A stretch of DNA of 64,000 nt from Devosia litorisediminis (GCF_018334155.1 NZ_JAGXTP010000001.1:1302001-1366000); one strand, 5' to 3'. Shown: positions 25,703 through 37,100, counted from the first letter of the stretch. The notes: generated by a model from the sequence alone, not told the origin. Made by a program: numbers and translations.

Positions 25703-27937
25703 ATGAGTGATCTTGAGCTCTGGTACAAAACACCAGCGGCGGAGTGGACCGATGCCTTGCCCCTGGGCAATGGCCGCCTGGGCGCCATGGTATTTGGCGG
25801 CGTTCCGCGCGACGAGTTTCAGCTCAATGAGGACACGCTGTGGAGCGGCGGGCCATATCAGCCAGCCAATCAGGACGCACGGGCTCATCTGGACACTGTT
25901 CGGGAGCACATATTTGCTGGCCGATACGCGCAAGCGCAGTCCTTGGCCAACCAGCACCTGATGGGACGTCCCTATCTGGAAATGTCCTATCAGCCGGCGG
26001 GCCATCTCTATCTGGATGTGGCCCACGATGCGCTGTTTGAGAATTACCGGCGCTCGCTGGATCTCGACACGGCAGTGACGCGCACGGTCTACCAATCGGA
26101 CGGCGTGGCATTCAGGCGTGATGCCTTCGTATCGGCGGCCGATGGGCTATTGGTTGTGCGGATCTCCGCTGATGCGCCGGGAGCCGTCAATGTCGGTGTG
26201 GAATTGACCAGCCCGCAGCATGGGATCTCGTCGGCTGACCCGGATGGTATTGTGCGGTTCGCCGGGCATAACCGAAGCGAACATGGCGTTGATGGCGCTT
26301 TGCGGTTTGCGATGCGAGCCAAGGTGCAAGCGGAGGGTGGCACAAAGTCAGTGGTCGGCGCCCAATTGCGCGTAAGCGATGCAGACTCCGTGTTGATCCT
26401 GCTCGACATCGCCACCAGCTTTGTGCGCTACGACGACGTCTCGGGTGATCCTGAGATGTCGATTGATGCCCGCATGGATGCCGCGGGAGGTAAGAGCTTC
26501 GATACGTTGCTCAGGGCCCATATTGCCGAGCATCAGTGCCTGTTCCGGCGCATGGGCATAGATCTGGGGCGCACTGAATCCGCCGACCTGCCGACCAATG
26601 AACGTATTGCCGGTTTTGCTGAAGGGGACGATCCCGCTCTGGCGTCGCTCTACGTCCAGTATGGCCGGTATTTGATGATTACCAGCAGTCGCCCCGGAAC
26701 CCAGCCGTCAACCTTGCAGGGTATCTGGAACAAGGAAACCCGGCCGCCCTGGGGCAGCAAATACACCACCAATATCAACCTGCAGATGAACTACTGGTTG
26801 CCCGATCGCGCCAATCTGGCGGCGTGTTTTGAGCCGGTACTGGCGTTGCTGGAGGATATTGCAGTCACCGGGCAGGTGATGGCGCAGAGCCATTATGGGG
26901 CGCGTGGCTGGGTACTGCACCACAATACTGATCTGTGGCGGGCGACGGGACCGGTCGATGGTGCTCAGTGGGGGCTGTGGCCTACAGGCGGCGCGTGGAT
27001 TTGCGCGCAGGCCTGGGAACATGTCGCCTATGAGGGTTTTCCAGCTAAATTGGTAACGCGCCTGTATCCAATTCTTAAAGGCGCCGCTGAATTTTTCGTC
27101 GACACGCTTGTCGAGTTGCCGGGCACCAGTCACCTCGTGACCAATCCTTCGCTGTCGCCTGAAAATGTCCATCCGATGGGCGCGTCGATCTGTGCAGGAC
27201 CCGCAATGGACAGTCAGATCTTGCGCGATCTTTTCGACGCAACAATCGCAGCAGCGGGGCGGCTTGGCGTTGATCGGGAGTTGGTCGAGACCCTTGGAGC
27301 GACACGTGACAGGCTACCGGAAGACCGGATCGGTGCGGCAGGGCAATTGCAGGAGTGGCTGGAGGATTGGGATATGGATGTGCCCGAGATTCACCATCGC
27401 CACGTCTCCCACCTTTACGGGCTTTATCCGAGCCACCAGATCACTGCGGAAGAGACCCCCGCACTGTTTGACGCCGCGCGGCGGTCGCTGGAAATCCGAG
27501 GCGACGATGCCACGGGCTGGGGGATTGGCTGGCGGATCAATCTGTGGGCGCGCCTGCGCGATGGTGACCACGCTCATGATGTGTTGCGGCGACTGCTGCA
27601 TCCCGAGCGCAGCTACACCAATCTGTTTGACGCGCATCCTCCGTTTCAGATCGATGGCAATTTTGGTGGAGCCGCCGGTATTCTCGAGATGATCGTGCAA
27701 TCTTCTGAGAAGGGCATCCGGCTTCTGCCAGCTTTGCCTGGTTGCTGGCCTGCGGGAAGTCTGCAGGGCATGCGGGTTTATGGTGGCATCGAGCTTGATA
27801 TGGCCTGGTCGCGGGGCAAGGTCACAGCGCTCTGTTTGACGTCGCAAGCTGACCGGGACGTGGTTGTCGCCGTTGGCGACGCGATGCAGACCTTCAAGCT
27901 GGCTGCGGGTGTCTCAACTGATTGCGTGATTGCCTGA
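25703..27937 (+). CDS. GH95 family glycoside hydrolase (alpha-L-fucosidase or alpha-L-galactosidase)
   Basis: A 744-residue GH95 enzyme with no signal peptide, so cytoplasmic. The N-terminal beta-domain opens LWYKTPAAEWTDALPLGNGRLGAMVFGG, the family signature. The (alpha/alpha)6 catalytic domain contains KYTTNINLQMNYW with the two catalytic-site Asn, NPSLSPEN with the acid Glu, and PFQIDGNFGGAAGI with the conserved Asp. GH95 members hydrolyse terminal alpha-1,2-L-fucosides or alpha-L-galactosides by inversion. Thr occupies the place of the His found in typical fucosidases just before the NIN motif. The ATG at 25703 is chosen for its spacing from GGAG. Confidence 0.88.
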   Translation: MSDLELWYKTPAAEWTDALPLGNGRLGAMVFGGVPRDEFQLNEDTLWSGGPYQPANQDARAHLDTVREHIFAGRYAQAQSLANQHLMGRPYLEMSYQPAGHLYLDVAHDALFENYRRSLDLDTAVTRTVYQSDGVAFRRDAFVSAADGLLVVRISADAPGAVNVGVELTSPQHGISSADPDGIVRFAGHNRSEHGVDGALRFAMRAKVQAEGGTKSVVGAQLRVSDADSVLILLDIATSFVRYDDVSGDPEMSIDARMDAAGGKSFDTLLRAHIAEHQCLFRRMGIDLGRTESADLPTNERIAGFAEGDDPALASLYVQYGRYLMITSSRPGTQPSTLQGIWNKETRPPWGSKYTTNINLQMNYWLPDRANLAACFEPVLALLEDIAVTGQVMAQSHYGARGWVLHHNTDLWRATGPVDGAQWGLWPTGGAWICAQAWEHVAYEGFPAKLVTRLYPILKGAAEFFVDTLVELPGTSHLVTNPSLSPENVHPMGASICAGPAMDSQILRDLFDATIAAAGRLGVDRELVETLGATRDRLPEDRIGAAGQLQEWLEDWDMDVPEIHHRHVSHLYGLYPSHQITAEETPALFDAARRSLEIRGDDATGWGIGWRINLWARLRDGDHAHDVLRRLLHPERSYTNLFDAHPPFQIDGNFGGAAGILEMIVQSSEKGIRLLPALPGCWPAGSLQGMRVYGGIELDMAWSRGKVTALCLTSQADRDVVVAVGDAMQTFKLAAGVSTDCVIA

Positions 27938-27999
27938 TTTCAGGATAGCGCCGGAGCGCGACTACTGCACCGTTGCGGTCGGCTGGCCTGTGACAATGA

Positions 28000-28013
28000 T
28001 TGACGCAGATCAA
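28000..28013 (+). promoter_or_regulatory. FNR/FixK-type box for the N-ATPase operon
   Basis: TTGAC-GCAG-ATCAA. A TATGCT hexamer at 28035-28040 lies at the -10 position for a start near 28048, as in a class II FNR-activated promoter. The remaining 27938-28157 gap shows no terminator or gene; the leader would be about 110 bases. Confidence 0.6.
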
Positions 28014-28076
28014 TAGGCGCCTGCTGCGGCGGTCTATGCTGTGCCTGCACAACGGCATCGGTTTGAACTGCGCTGA

Positions 28077-29974
<1,898 letters not shown>

Positions 29975-29982
<8 letters not shown>

Positions 29983-30310
29983 CCCTGACCGGGACAAAGG
30001 CTCGGGGCCGACAGGATTTGTCGATCGTGTCGGGCGACAGGCCAGACGTCGCCTGAAAGTCCAGCGTGATGGCGAGCAGAACGTCTGGTTTGGCCTGGGC
30101 ATGATGGGTTTGATCGGTTGGTCGATCGTGGTGCCAACCCTGCTTGGTGCCTTGTTAGGCCAGTGGCTGGACAGCCAGAGCGTGGGGGGGCGGTCATGGA
30201 CGCTGGCCTTGCTGGTCGCCGGGCTGGTGCTGGGCTGCTTGAACGCGTGGCACTGGGTATCCAACCAAGACAGAACGATGCGCGAGGAGGACCGCAATGA
30301 CCATGAGTGA
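29975..30310 (+). CDS. atpQ: N-ATPase subunit AtpQ (AtpI/AtpZ-like)
   Basis: A 111-residue protein with a basic soluble N-terminus and two membrane helices (about residues 39-60 and 72-95) of the AtpZ/ATPase gene 1 type. It is encoded in N-ATPase operons between atpC and atpR and probably helps assemble the c ring or transport Mg2+. The ATG at 29975 overlaps the atpC stop. Confidence 0.85.
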
Positions 30311-30608
30311 TGCAGCGCCTGCAATCCTGTCGGCTTTGGCCGGCGCAGCATTGGGCGCGGTGTTCTTTGTCGGGCTATGGTGGACAGTGCGGCAGCTGTT
30401 GACGGCGTCACAACCAGCCCTGCTGATGCTGGCCAGCATGCTGGGTCGGACGGGTCTGGTTTTGGGCGGGTTCTATCTGGTTGCCGACGGTTCCTGGCAA
30501 CGTCTGTTGTTTTGCCTGGCGGGGTTTATCGTGGCTCGCATGGTGGTGACGAGACTACTGCCAATGGAAACGCCGGGCACCGCAGCGGGGCACCGCGATG
30601 CGGCTTAG
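30297..30608 (+). CDS. atpR: N-ATPase subunit AtpR
   Basis: A 103-residue membrane protein with three helices. Arg51 (MLGRTGL) and Arg81 (FIVARMV) lie inside helices, the feature of AtpR proteins, which are thought to interact with the c subunit during assembly. It is unique to N-ATPase operons, so it supports the classification. It overlaps both neighbours. Confidence 0.85.
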   Translation: MTMSDAAPAILSALAGAALGAVFFVGLWWTVRQLLTASQPALLMLASMLGRTGLVLGGFYLVADGSWQRLLFCLAGFIVARMVVTRLLPMETPGTAAGHRDAA

Positions 30609-31305
30609 TCCCGACGAACTGGTGCTCTGGACCGTGGCGGGCGTCTACATCAATGCGACGCTGGTGTGTACCTGGGTTCTCATGGCGGTGCTGGCTCTTG
30701 GCTCGTTTGTCGTGACCCGAACGCTGACGACAGGCGAAGAACGGTCAAACTGGCAGAACCTGCTCGAAATTCTGGTCACGGGAATTCTGGATCAGATCCG
30801 GGAAATCGGACTGGAGCACCCGCGCAAGTACCTGCCTTTTCTGGGCACGTTGTTCCTGTTCATTGCGGCATCGAGCCTGTCGAGTATCGTTCCGATGTTC
30901 GAGCCGCCAACGGGATCCCTGTCGACGACCTTTGCGCTGGCATTGTGCGTGTTTCTCGCCGTGCCGCTCTATGGCATTTCCGCGCGCGGTCTGGGGGGGT
31001 ACCTCAAATCCTATATCGAGCCGACGGTGATCATGTTGCCGTTTAACGCCATCAGTGAAGTATCGCGCACCCTGGCACTGGCGGTGCGCCTGTTCGGCAA
31101 CATGATGAGTGGGGCGATGATCGTCGGTATTCTGATCAGCATCACCCCTTTGCTGTTCCCCATCGTCATGACGGCGCTGGGACTGCTCACCGGCATGGTC
31201 CAGGCGTACATCTTCAGCATCCTGGCCGCGGTCTATATCGCAGCCGCAGCCAACCAACCTCAATCGTCAAAACAGCCACCGCCCGTCGCGTCCAACTTGG
31301 TCTAG
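30598..31305 (+). CDS. atpB: N-type ATPase subunit a
   Basis: A 235-residue membrane subunit forming the ion half-channels. The essential Arg is in ALAVRLFGNMMSG (about residues 160-172). It is shorter than standard proton subunit a at the N-terminus, as usual for N-ATPases. It overlaps atpR. Confidence 0.93.
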   Translation: MRLSPDELVLWTVAGVYINATLVCTWVLMAVLALGSFVVTRTLTTGEERSNWQNLLEILVTGILDQIREIGLEHPRKYLPFLGTLFLFIAASSLSSIVPMFEPPTGSLSTTFALALCVFLAVPLYGISARGLGGYLKSYIEPTVIMLPFNAISEVSRTLALAVRLFGNMMSGAMIVGILISITPLLFPIVMTALGLLTGMVQAYIFSILAAVYIAAAANQPQSSKQPPPVASNLV

Positions 31306-31331
31306 GCGCACAGGAACGAAAGGACTTTTCC

Positions 31332-31625
31332 ATGGACTATCTCGGTCTCGTCGCCATTGTCTCGATTGCCGTCGCAGGAATCACCACAGGGTTTGGCACC
31401 ATGGCGCCCGCGCTGGCGGAAGGCCGCGCTGTCGCTACGGCGATGACGGCACTCGCCCAGCAACCCGATGCATCCCCGACCATTACCCGAACCCTGTTCG
31501 TTGGCCTGGCCATGATCGAGTCGACAGCCATCTACTGTTTTGTGGTTTCCATGATCTTGGTCTTTGCCAATCCGTTCTGGAATTATGCGCTGGCGATGGC
31601 TGCCGCCCAGGCAGCGGGGAACTAG
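31332..31625 (+). CDS. atpE: N-type ATPase subunit c (rotor)
   Basis: A 97-residue two-helix proteolipid. Helix 1 contains TMAPALAEGRA with Glu30; the loop AQQPD is typical; helix 2 contains LAMIESTAIYCFV with Glu63, Ser64, Thr65 and Tyr68. The Glu-Ser-Thr group plus the second Glu in helix 1 is the double carboxylate pattern of N-ATPase c subunits proposed to bind Na+. Coupling ion is inferred, not proven. Confidence 0.93.
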   Translation: MDYLGLVAIVSIAVAGITTGFGTMAPALAEGRAVATAMTALAQQPDASPTITRTLFVGLAMIESTAIYCFVVSMILVFANPFWNYALAMAAAQAAGN

Positions 31626-31628
31626 CCG

Positions 31629-32411
31629 ATGGAGATCGACTGGTTCACCATTGGTGCACAGATAGTCAACTTTCTGGTCCTGGTGTGGTTGCTTAAGCGG
31701 TTCCTCTACCAGCCCGTGCTCAACGCCATTGATCAACGCGAGAAGCGGATCGCAGCGGCCCTGGACGATGCAGCGTCAAGCAAGGCCGAGGCGGCCATTG
31801 AACGGGACGCGCTACAGGCCAAGAGTGCCGAGCTTGAGAATCAGCGGGCAGGCCTTCTCGCGCAGGCCGTCGCGGATGCGGATGCAGAGCGCACGCGCTT
31901 GTCCAACGCTGCTCGGGCCGAGGTTGAGACCACCAAGACGCAGCAACGTTCTGCTCTGGTTCTGGACGCTGCAAACCTGAGCGCGGAGATAGCCCGGCGA
32001 GCGCAGAACGAGGTATTTGCCATTTCGCGCAAGGCTCTGGCGGATTTGGCGGACGAGACGCTGGAGGCACAACTGACTGGCCTTTTTGTCCGCAAGCTAG
32101 AGGCCCTCGACAAGGCCGAAATGGCGGCCGTGGCACAAATGCTTACATCAACTCGGGCGCCAGCGGTGATCCGATCCGCCTTCGCGCTTACGAGCGCTCA
32201 GAAAGCCAGGATCGGCAAGGCATTCTCGGCAGCACTAGGTATCGACGCACAACTTGAGTTCGAGATCGACGCGGATCTGATCAGCGGCATTGAACTGGTC
32301 GGTGGTGGGCAAAAGCTGGCCTGGAGCGTGGCTGACTATCTCAAGACGCTGGAGAAGAGTGTCGGTGATTTGATGGGCCGCGATGCCTTGGGGACTGGAG
32401 GGGCGGCATGA
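31629..32411 (+). CDS. atpF: N-type ATPase subunit b with delta-like C-terminus
   Basis: A 260-residue stator subunit, far longer than ordinary b (~160). Residues 1-30 are the membrane anchor ([20 protein letters not shown]), ~30-150 a charged coiled coil, and ~165-245 resemble the C-terminal part of the delta/OSCP subunit ([20 protein letters not shown] and [20 protein letters not shown]). The operon has no separate atpH, so this fusion probably supplies the delta function. Confidence 0.9.
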   Translation: MEIDWFTIGAQIVNFLVLVWLLKRFLYQPVLNAIDQREKRIAAALDDAASSKAEAAIERDALQAKSAELENQRAGLLAQAVADADAERTRLSNAARAEVETTKTQQRSALVLDAANLSAEIARRAQNEVFAISRKALADLADETLEAQLTGLFVRKLEALDKAEMAAVAQMLTSTRAPAVIRSAFALTSAQKARIGKAFSAALGIDAQLEFEIDADLISGIELVGGGQKLAWSVADYLKTLEKSVGDLMGRDALGTGGAA

Positions 32412-33964
32412 CGCTGCGTGCTCAAGCCTCCCGGTCAATTGATGTGTCAGCTGCCTTTGCCGCGCTGGCGGATGCGCGGAAGCGCTTCGTTCCGGATTTT
32501 TCGGCTCGCGAGATTGGGCGCATTATGCGGGTTTCAACAGGCATCGCATCAGTTTCCGGCCTGTTCAGCGTCGGCGCTGAAGAGATGCTGGCGTTTCCTG
32601 GCGGGGCTTTTGGCATTGCCTTCAATGTCGACGAGACCGAAATCGGCGTTGTGCTGCTGGACGATTATGCGCACCTGCATGCCGGCGATATGGTCGAACG
32701 CACGGGGCGGGTGATGGATGTCGCCGTTGGATCGGGCCTGTTGGGCCGGGTGATCGATCCACTGGGCCGTGCTGTCGACGGTCTGGGGCCGGTCATTGCG
32801 GACAAGCGTCTGCCCATTGAACGGCCTGCTGCGGCCATTATGGATCGGGCGGCGGTGTCGGAGCCCTTGCAGTCGGGTCTGAAGGTGATCGACGCGCTCA
32901 TACCCATCGGACGTGGGCAGCGCGAACTGATCCTGGGTGATCGGCAGACTGGCAAGACCGCGATCGCCATCGACACCATTCTCAACCAGGCCGGCAAGGA
33001 TGTGGTCTGCGTCTATTGCGCCATTGGTCAGCGCGCCGCCGGGGTCGCCGCGGTGATCCAGGAGCTGCGTGCCCATGGCGCCATGGAGTATACAAGCGTT
33101 GTGGTTGCAGAGGGTAACTCACCACCCGGGCAAATCTACATCGCGCCCTATGCCGCAACCAGTATTGCCGAGCATTTCATGGAGCAGGGCCGGGATGTGC
33201 TGATCGTCTATGACGACCTAACGCAACACGCGCGCGCCTACCGTGAACTGTCTTTGCTATTGCGGCGCCCGCCGGGACGTGAAGCCTTCCCTGGTGACAT
33301 CTTCTATATTCATGCCCGGCTACTGGAACGCGCGACGCACCTGCGAGAGGGCCTTGGCGGCGGCTCGCTGACGGCGCTGCCCATTATCGAGACTGAAGCG
33401 CAAAATATTGCCGCGTATGTCCCAACCAATCTGATCTCCATCACTGATGGCCAGATCTACCTGTCGCCGTCTTTGTTCGAACTCGGTGTGCTGCCTGCGG
33501 TGGATGTGGGGCGGTCGGTGTCACGTGTTGGTGGCAAAGCGCAGCGTGCGGCCTTCAGGGCGGTCTCGGGTGATCTCAAGCTCGCTTATGCCCAGTTTGA
33601 GGAACTGGAGAGTTTCGCGCGCTTTGGTGCACGTCTGGACGCTGATACGCGAAAGACGATCGAGCACGGCGAACGCATTCGCGCCTGTCTCAAGCAGAAT
33701 GAACTCAGTCCGGAGACAGTGCCGCAACAACTGACCATTTTACTCGCTTTGACGGCCGGCTTGCTTGATGCGGTGACTGTTGCCTCCATGGTCGAGGCAC
33801 AAGATGCGCTGCGGGAAGCTGCGCGAGACATGCCGACGAATGTGGTCGCACGACTGGAAACGGCATCGCGCCTGAGCGCCGAAGACCGGGCAATTATCGT
33901 AGAGTTGGCGCGCACAGCTTTGCACAACTGGTCCGGGTCGCGCCTGGTCGGTTCGGTGCAATGA
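32408..33964 (+). CDS. atpA: N-type ATPase alpha subunit
   Basis: A 518-residue alpha subunit with P-loop [18 protein letters not shown] (about residues 175-192) and the [25 protein letters not shown] segment. It starts within the atpF stop and overlaps atpG by 4 bases. Non-catalytic nucleotide-binding partner of AtpD. Confidence 0.95.
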   Translation: MTLRAQASRSIDVSAAFAALADARKRFVPDFSAREIGRIMRVSTGIASVSGLFSVGAEEMLAFPGGAFGIAFNVDETEIGVVLLDDYAHLHAGDMVERTGRVMDVAVGSGLLGRVIDPLGRAVDGLGPVIADKRLPIERPAAAIMDRAAVSEPLQSGLKVIDALIPIGRGQRELILGDRQTGKTAIAIDTILNQAGKDVVCVYCAIGQRAAGVAAVIQELRAHGAMEYTSVVVAEGNSPPGQIYIAPYAATSIAEHFMEQGRDVLIVYDDLTQHARAYRELSLLLRRPPGREAFPGDIFYIHARLLERATHLREGLGGGSLTALPIIETEAQNIAAYVPTNLISITDGQIYLSPSLFELGVLPAVDVGRSVSRVGGKAQRAAFRAVSGDLKLAYAQFEELESFARFGARLDADTRKTIEHGERIRACLKQNELSPETVPQQLTILLALTAGLLDAVTVASMVEAQDALREAARDMPTNVVARLETASRLSAEDRAIIVELARTALHNWSGSRLVGSVQ

Positions 33965-34833
33965 GCTCGACGATTGCAGGGCTGCGCAAGACGATCGACA
34001 GTGCCCAGGACCTGCACGCCGTTGTGCGCACCATGAAGGCGCTCGCCGCGTCCAGCATCATTGAATACGAGCAGTCGGTGCATGCGCTCGATGATTATTA
34101 CCGGACGGTTCAACTGGGGCTGGGAGTTTGCATCCGCAATGGGGGCGACGCGGTGTTGCCATTGAAGCACCATCAGGGCGTTGCCGCTGTTGTGGTTTTT
34201 GGCTCGGATCAGGGATTGGTCGGTCGCTTCAATGACGCTGTCGCCCATCAGGCGATTTCGTCATTCGGTAATAGCCCGCATACGCGGTTCTGGGCTGTCG
34301 GAGAGCGGGCTTCTGAGCCGCTAAAGGATGCGGGCCTAACGGTGGATAGGCTGTTTGGGGTACCTGTGTCGGTCAGCGCAATTGGGTTGCTGGTCACAGA
34401 AATACTGGGGCACTACGAGGCAGCGTTCAGCCGTGGCGAGATCAATCAGTTGCATGTCGCCTATAACAAGGCCGGGTCTGGTGTGGCGTTCGCACCATTG
34501 GCCGAGAAGGTGCTGCCGCTTGATGAAAACTGGCGTAAGACGGTTAGCGCCTGTCCATGGCCATCGGGTACCTTGCCCGAAGAAATCGGCACAGGCCCCG
34601 CAACGTTAAGCGCTTTCGTGCGCGAATTTCTGTTCGTTTCGCTCTTTCGGGCCTGCGCGGCTTCGCTGGCGAGCGAAAATGCCAGTCGGCTTGCGGCGAT
34701 GCAGCGTGCCGACAAAAATATCGACAGCTTGCTGGGTGAGCTCACCAGCCAGTTTCATCGAATGCGGCAGGATGGCATCGATGAAGAATTGTTCGACGTC
34801 GTCGCAGGCTATGAGGCGCTGAACGAGGGTTAG
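33961..34833 (+). CDS. atpG: N-type ATPase gamma subunit
   Basis: A 290-residue gamma subunit. The N-terminal ([25 protein letters not shown]) and C-terminal ([27 protein letters not shown]) helices form the rotor shaft. The central part is divergent, as is usual for N-ATPases. It is the last gene of atpDCQRBEFAG; a short inverted repeat around its stop may end the transcript. Confidence 0.9.
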   Translation: MSSTIAGLRKTIDSAQDLHAVVRTMKALAASSIIEYEQSVHALDDYYRTVQLGLGVCIRNGGDAVLPLKHHQGVAAVVVFGSDQGLVGRFNDAVAHQAISSFGNSPHTRFWAVGERASEPLKDAGLTVDRLFGVPVSVSAIGLLVTEILGHYEAAFSRGEINQLHVAYNKAGSGVAFAPLAEKVLPLDENWRKTVSACPWPSGTLPEEIGTGPATLSAFVREFLFVSLFRACAASLASENASRLAAMQRADKNIDSLLGELTSQFHRMRQDGIDEELFDVVAGYEALNEG

Positions 34834-34855
34834 TCGCGCAGCGCCCGAGGGTCGA

Positions 34856-35239
34856 CTAGCCGTGCATGCGATCAGCGCCATTGAAATAGGTGCGCGCGGC
34901 AGCCACGATCTGGGGATCAGTGGGATGGTCCATCGGCTGGTTGTCCCACACATTGGCCGCAATGGCCGGATGAGATTTTTCGAGAAAACGCATCAGTTCG
35001 ATGCGGGCCTGTCCCGGGCCAGCGAGCAGAATGGCCTGCGCGCCCACCAGCGTATCGGCAATATCGGTCATGAAGGCAGGTTCGAGCGCGGTTTTTCCCA
35101 GTCCCAGGTGGTCTGCCTTTCGATGCACGTGATGGTTGGGGACGCCATTGTGCACGGCATCCTTTTCGATGTTCTGGGTGGTGAGATGGAAGATTTTGGC
35201 TTCCTGGTGATCGATCCAGACGGCTGCGTGATAGGTCAT
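34856..35239 (-). CDS. Small baeRF-like 'translational machinery' protein
   Basis: A 127-residue soluble protein beginning MTYHAAVWIDHQEAKIFHL. This opening and the later ILLAGPGQARIELMRFLEK are seen in small bacterial proteins annotated as translational machinery or host-attachment proteins, relatives of the eRF1 middle domain. The role is unknown. Two His-rich stretches (PNHHVHRKADH) follow the first strands. It is downstream of the universal stress protein gene in the same direction, 18 bases away, so it is likely part of a low-oxygen stress operon. AAGGA precedes the ATG. Confidence 0.65.
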   Translation of the reverse strand: MTYHAAVWIDHQEAKIFHLTTQNIEKDAVHNGVPNHHVHRKADHLGLGKTALEPAFMTDIADTLVGAQAILLAGPGQARIELMRFLEKSHPAIAANVWDNQPMDHPTDPQIVAAARTYFNGADRMHG

Positions 35240-35257
35240 TGGTATTCCTTAAGGTGT

Positions 35258-36094
35258 TCAGTGGGTCGTCAGGATCGGCAGTCGCGTATGCTCGAGAATG
35301 GAGCGGGTTGCGCCACCTAGAACCAGTTCGCGCACACGGCTGTGGCCATAAGCGCCCATCACCAGCATGTCTGCGCCGGCTGCCAGCGCGGCAGCCTGCA
35401 ATGTCTCGCCCACCGGGACGGTGCCGCGTGAGCGAGTCAGCAAGCGGGAGGCGATGCCGTGGTGACCCAGCCAATGGCTAAGAGCCATGGCGCTTTTGCC
35501 CTCGATTGCCTTGTCATCATCTACAACGACGATGCTGACATCCTTTGCGGCCTTGAGAAACGGCATGGCATCGCGAACAGCGCGCGCGGCGGCGCGACCG
35601 CCATCCCATGCGATGCAGACGCCAAATACTTCATCGGTGGCAGGCACCTCGATGTCGGGCACGATCAGGGCGGGACCGCCATTGGCAAAGACCAGATCGA
35701 TGACCATGGCTTCCTGCTGGTCACTGCCGGGCGCGGCAAGAATGGTGAGATCGTTGGTGCGGGAGGGAACGATCCAGTTGTCGATCAGGTCCTCGGGGCG
35801 ACACCGAATTCGCTGAATGGAAATTGGTTTTGCCAGTTCGTCGGCCTGTTGCTTGAGCCATTGCGCCATCACACCCGCGGTTGTCTTGCTGTCGGCTTCG
35901 GCGCGTTCTGACATGGCGGTCACATTGATTGCCATATCCGCCAGAACATTGCTGACGGGCGCGATATCGACCTCGTGTACCGAAGCGCAAAAACGTGCAT
36001 CGATCCGTGCAGCGATTGCCATCCCCAAAGAGATTGCCTGCCGGGGCGTGGCATCTGGAAAGGTCGCTATTGGTAGAAAGCAATCGTAGCTCAT
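35258..36094 (-). CDS. Tandem universal stress protein
   Basis: A 278-residue protein with two UspA domains (about 1-140 and 150-278). The second ends with the ATP-binding motif GAYGHSRVRELVLGGATRS; the first lacks it and may be structural. Such tandem Usp proteins are commonly induced by oxygen limitation. An FNR/FixK box lies 66 bases upstream. I start at the ATG at 36094 rather than 36124 because Usp sequence begins there (YDCFLPIATFPD) and GAGGAG precedes it. Confidence 0.9.
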   Translation of the reverse strand: MSYDCFLPIATFPDATPRQAISLGMAIAARIDARFCASVHEVDIAPVSNVLADMAINVTAMSERAEADSKTTAGVMAQWLKQQADELAKPISIQRIRCRPEDLIDNWIVPSRTNDLTILAAPGSDQQEAMVIDLVFANGGPALIVPDIEVPATDEVFGVCIAWDGGRAAARAVRDAMPFLKAAKDVSIVVVDDDKAIEGKSAMALSHWLGHHGIASRLLTRSRGTVPVGETLQAAALAAGADMLVMGAYGHSRVRELVLGGATRSILEHTRLPILTTH

Positions 36095-36153
36095 GATGGA
36101 GTCGCTCCTCGTCCTTGATGGCAAGAGTATGGACCGTAGTGTCGTTGCGGCTG

Positions 36154-36167
36154 TTGACCGGGATCAA
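36154..36167 (-). promoter_or_regulatory. FNR/FixK-type box for the stress-protein operon
   Basis: TTGAC-CGGG-ATCAA, close to the FNR consensus. The predicted class II start is near 36119, with TACTCT (minus strand, 36129-36124) close to the -10 position. Confidence 0.7.
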
Positions 36168-36205
36168 TTTGAGCGCCGAATGCGCCACGGGGAATTGCCC
36201 TCAAG

Positions 36206-36219
36206 TTGCGCGAGATCAA
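36206..36219 (+). promoter_or_regulatory. FNR/FixK-type box for the SDR operon
   Basis: TTGCG-CGAG-ATCAA, 52 bases from the box of the divergent gene and 116 bases before the SDR ATG. No convincing -10 is visible, so the assignment rests on the arrangement. Confidence 0.5.
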
Positions 36220-36328
36220 GAACAAGGGCGTGTGGGCATGATCTGAGTTGGCATCGGAATTAGGACGAAGCTGCGTGGCTGTCATTACGCCCGCAATCGA
36301 CCTTCAGGTCCCTCAAGGAGATTTTGCT

Positions 36329-37084
36329 ATGCCTTATGATTTCAAGGACAAAGTTGCTGTCGTCACCGGCGCAGCTTCGGGTATCGGTGAAGCGATTGCC
36401 CAGCTTTTGGCGGCATCAGGCGCCAAAGTGCTGGTTGCCGACCTTAATGAGGATGGCGCCCGCAGCGTGGCCGAGTCGATCACCGCAAAGGGTGGTGTGG
36501 CCAAGGGTATTGCGGTCGATGTGAGTGATGCTGTCGAGGTGGAAGCCATGGTGGCAGCGGCGCAGCGCGAGTTTGGTGTACTGCATCTGGCGGTCAATAA
36601 TGCAGGCATCTCCGGTGCAGCGGCGACAACGGGCGAGTATCCGCTCGACAGTTGGCACAAGGTTATCGCGACCAATCTGAACAGCGTGTTTTATGGCTTG
36701 CGATACCAGATCCCGGCCATCATTGCGTCGGGTGGCGGCTCCATCGTCAACATGGCCTCAATCCTCGGATCGGTCGCTTTCGCGACCGCGCCAGCGTATG
36801 TCGCGGCCAAGCATGGCGTCGTCGGGCTGACCAAGACTGCCGCCATCGAATATGCCAAGCACGGCATTCGCATCAACTCGATCGGCCCTGCATTTATCGA
36901 CACCCCATTGTTGAGCAATCATCTCGATGCCGCGACACTGACCGCTATCGCCGGAATGCACCCGGTTGGTCGGCTGGGCACCTCCGCCGAAGTTGCCGCA
37001 TTGACTGCGTTCCTGTTGTCCGAGGACGCCTCCTTTATCACCGGCAGCTATCATCTGGTGGATGGCGGATACACCGCGCAGTAG
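36329..37084 (+). CDS. Short-chain dehydrogenase/reductase
   Basis: A 251-residue classical SDR: cofactor motif TGAASGIGEA (about residues 13-22), NNAGISG, active-site Ser in NMASILGS, YVAAKHG with Tyr and Lys, and the GGYTAQ C-terminus. The Asp after the second strand (VADLNEDG) favours NAD(H). The substrate is unknown; it may recycle NADH during fermentative growth. The ATG at 36329 follows AAGGAG. Confidence 0.9.
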   Translation: MPYDFKDKVAVVTGAASGIGEAIAQLLAASGAKVLVADLNEDGARSVAESITAKGGVAKGIAVDVSDAVEVEAMVAAAQREFGVLHLAVNNAGISGAAATTGEYPLDSWHKVIATNLNSVFYGLRYQIPAIIASGGGSIVNMASILGSVAFATAPAYVAAKHGVVGLTKTAAIEYAKHGIRINSIGPAFIDTPLLSNHLDAATLTAIAGMHPVGRLGTSAEVAALTAFLLSEDASFITGSYHLVDGGYTAQ

Positions 37085-37100
37085 CGGGAGCGACCTGATC

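Noticed and set aside
34831..34858. Inverted repeat TAGTCG/CGACTA between atpG and the convergent gene
   Set aside because: Only 6 bp and made mostly of the two stop-codon regions; not convincing as a terminator.
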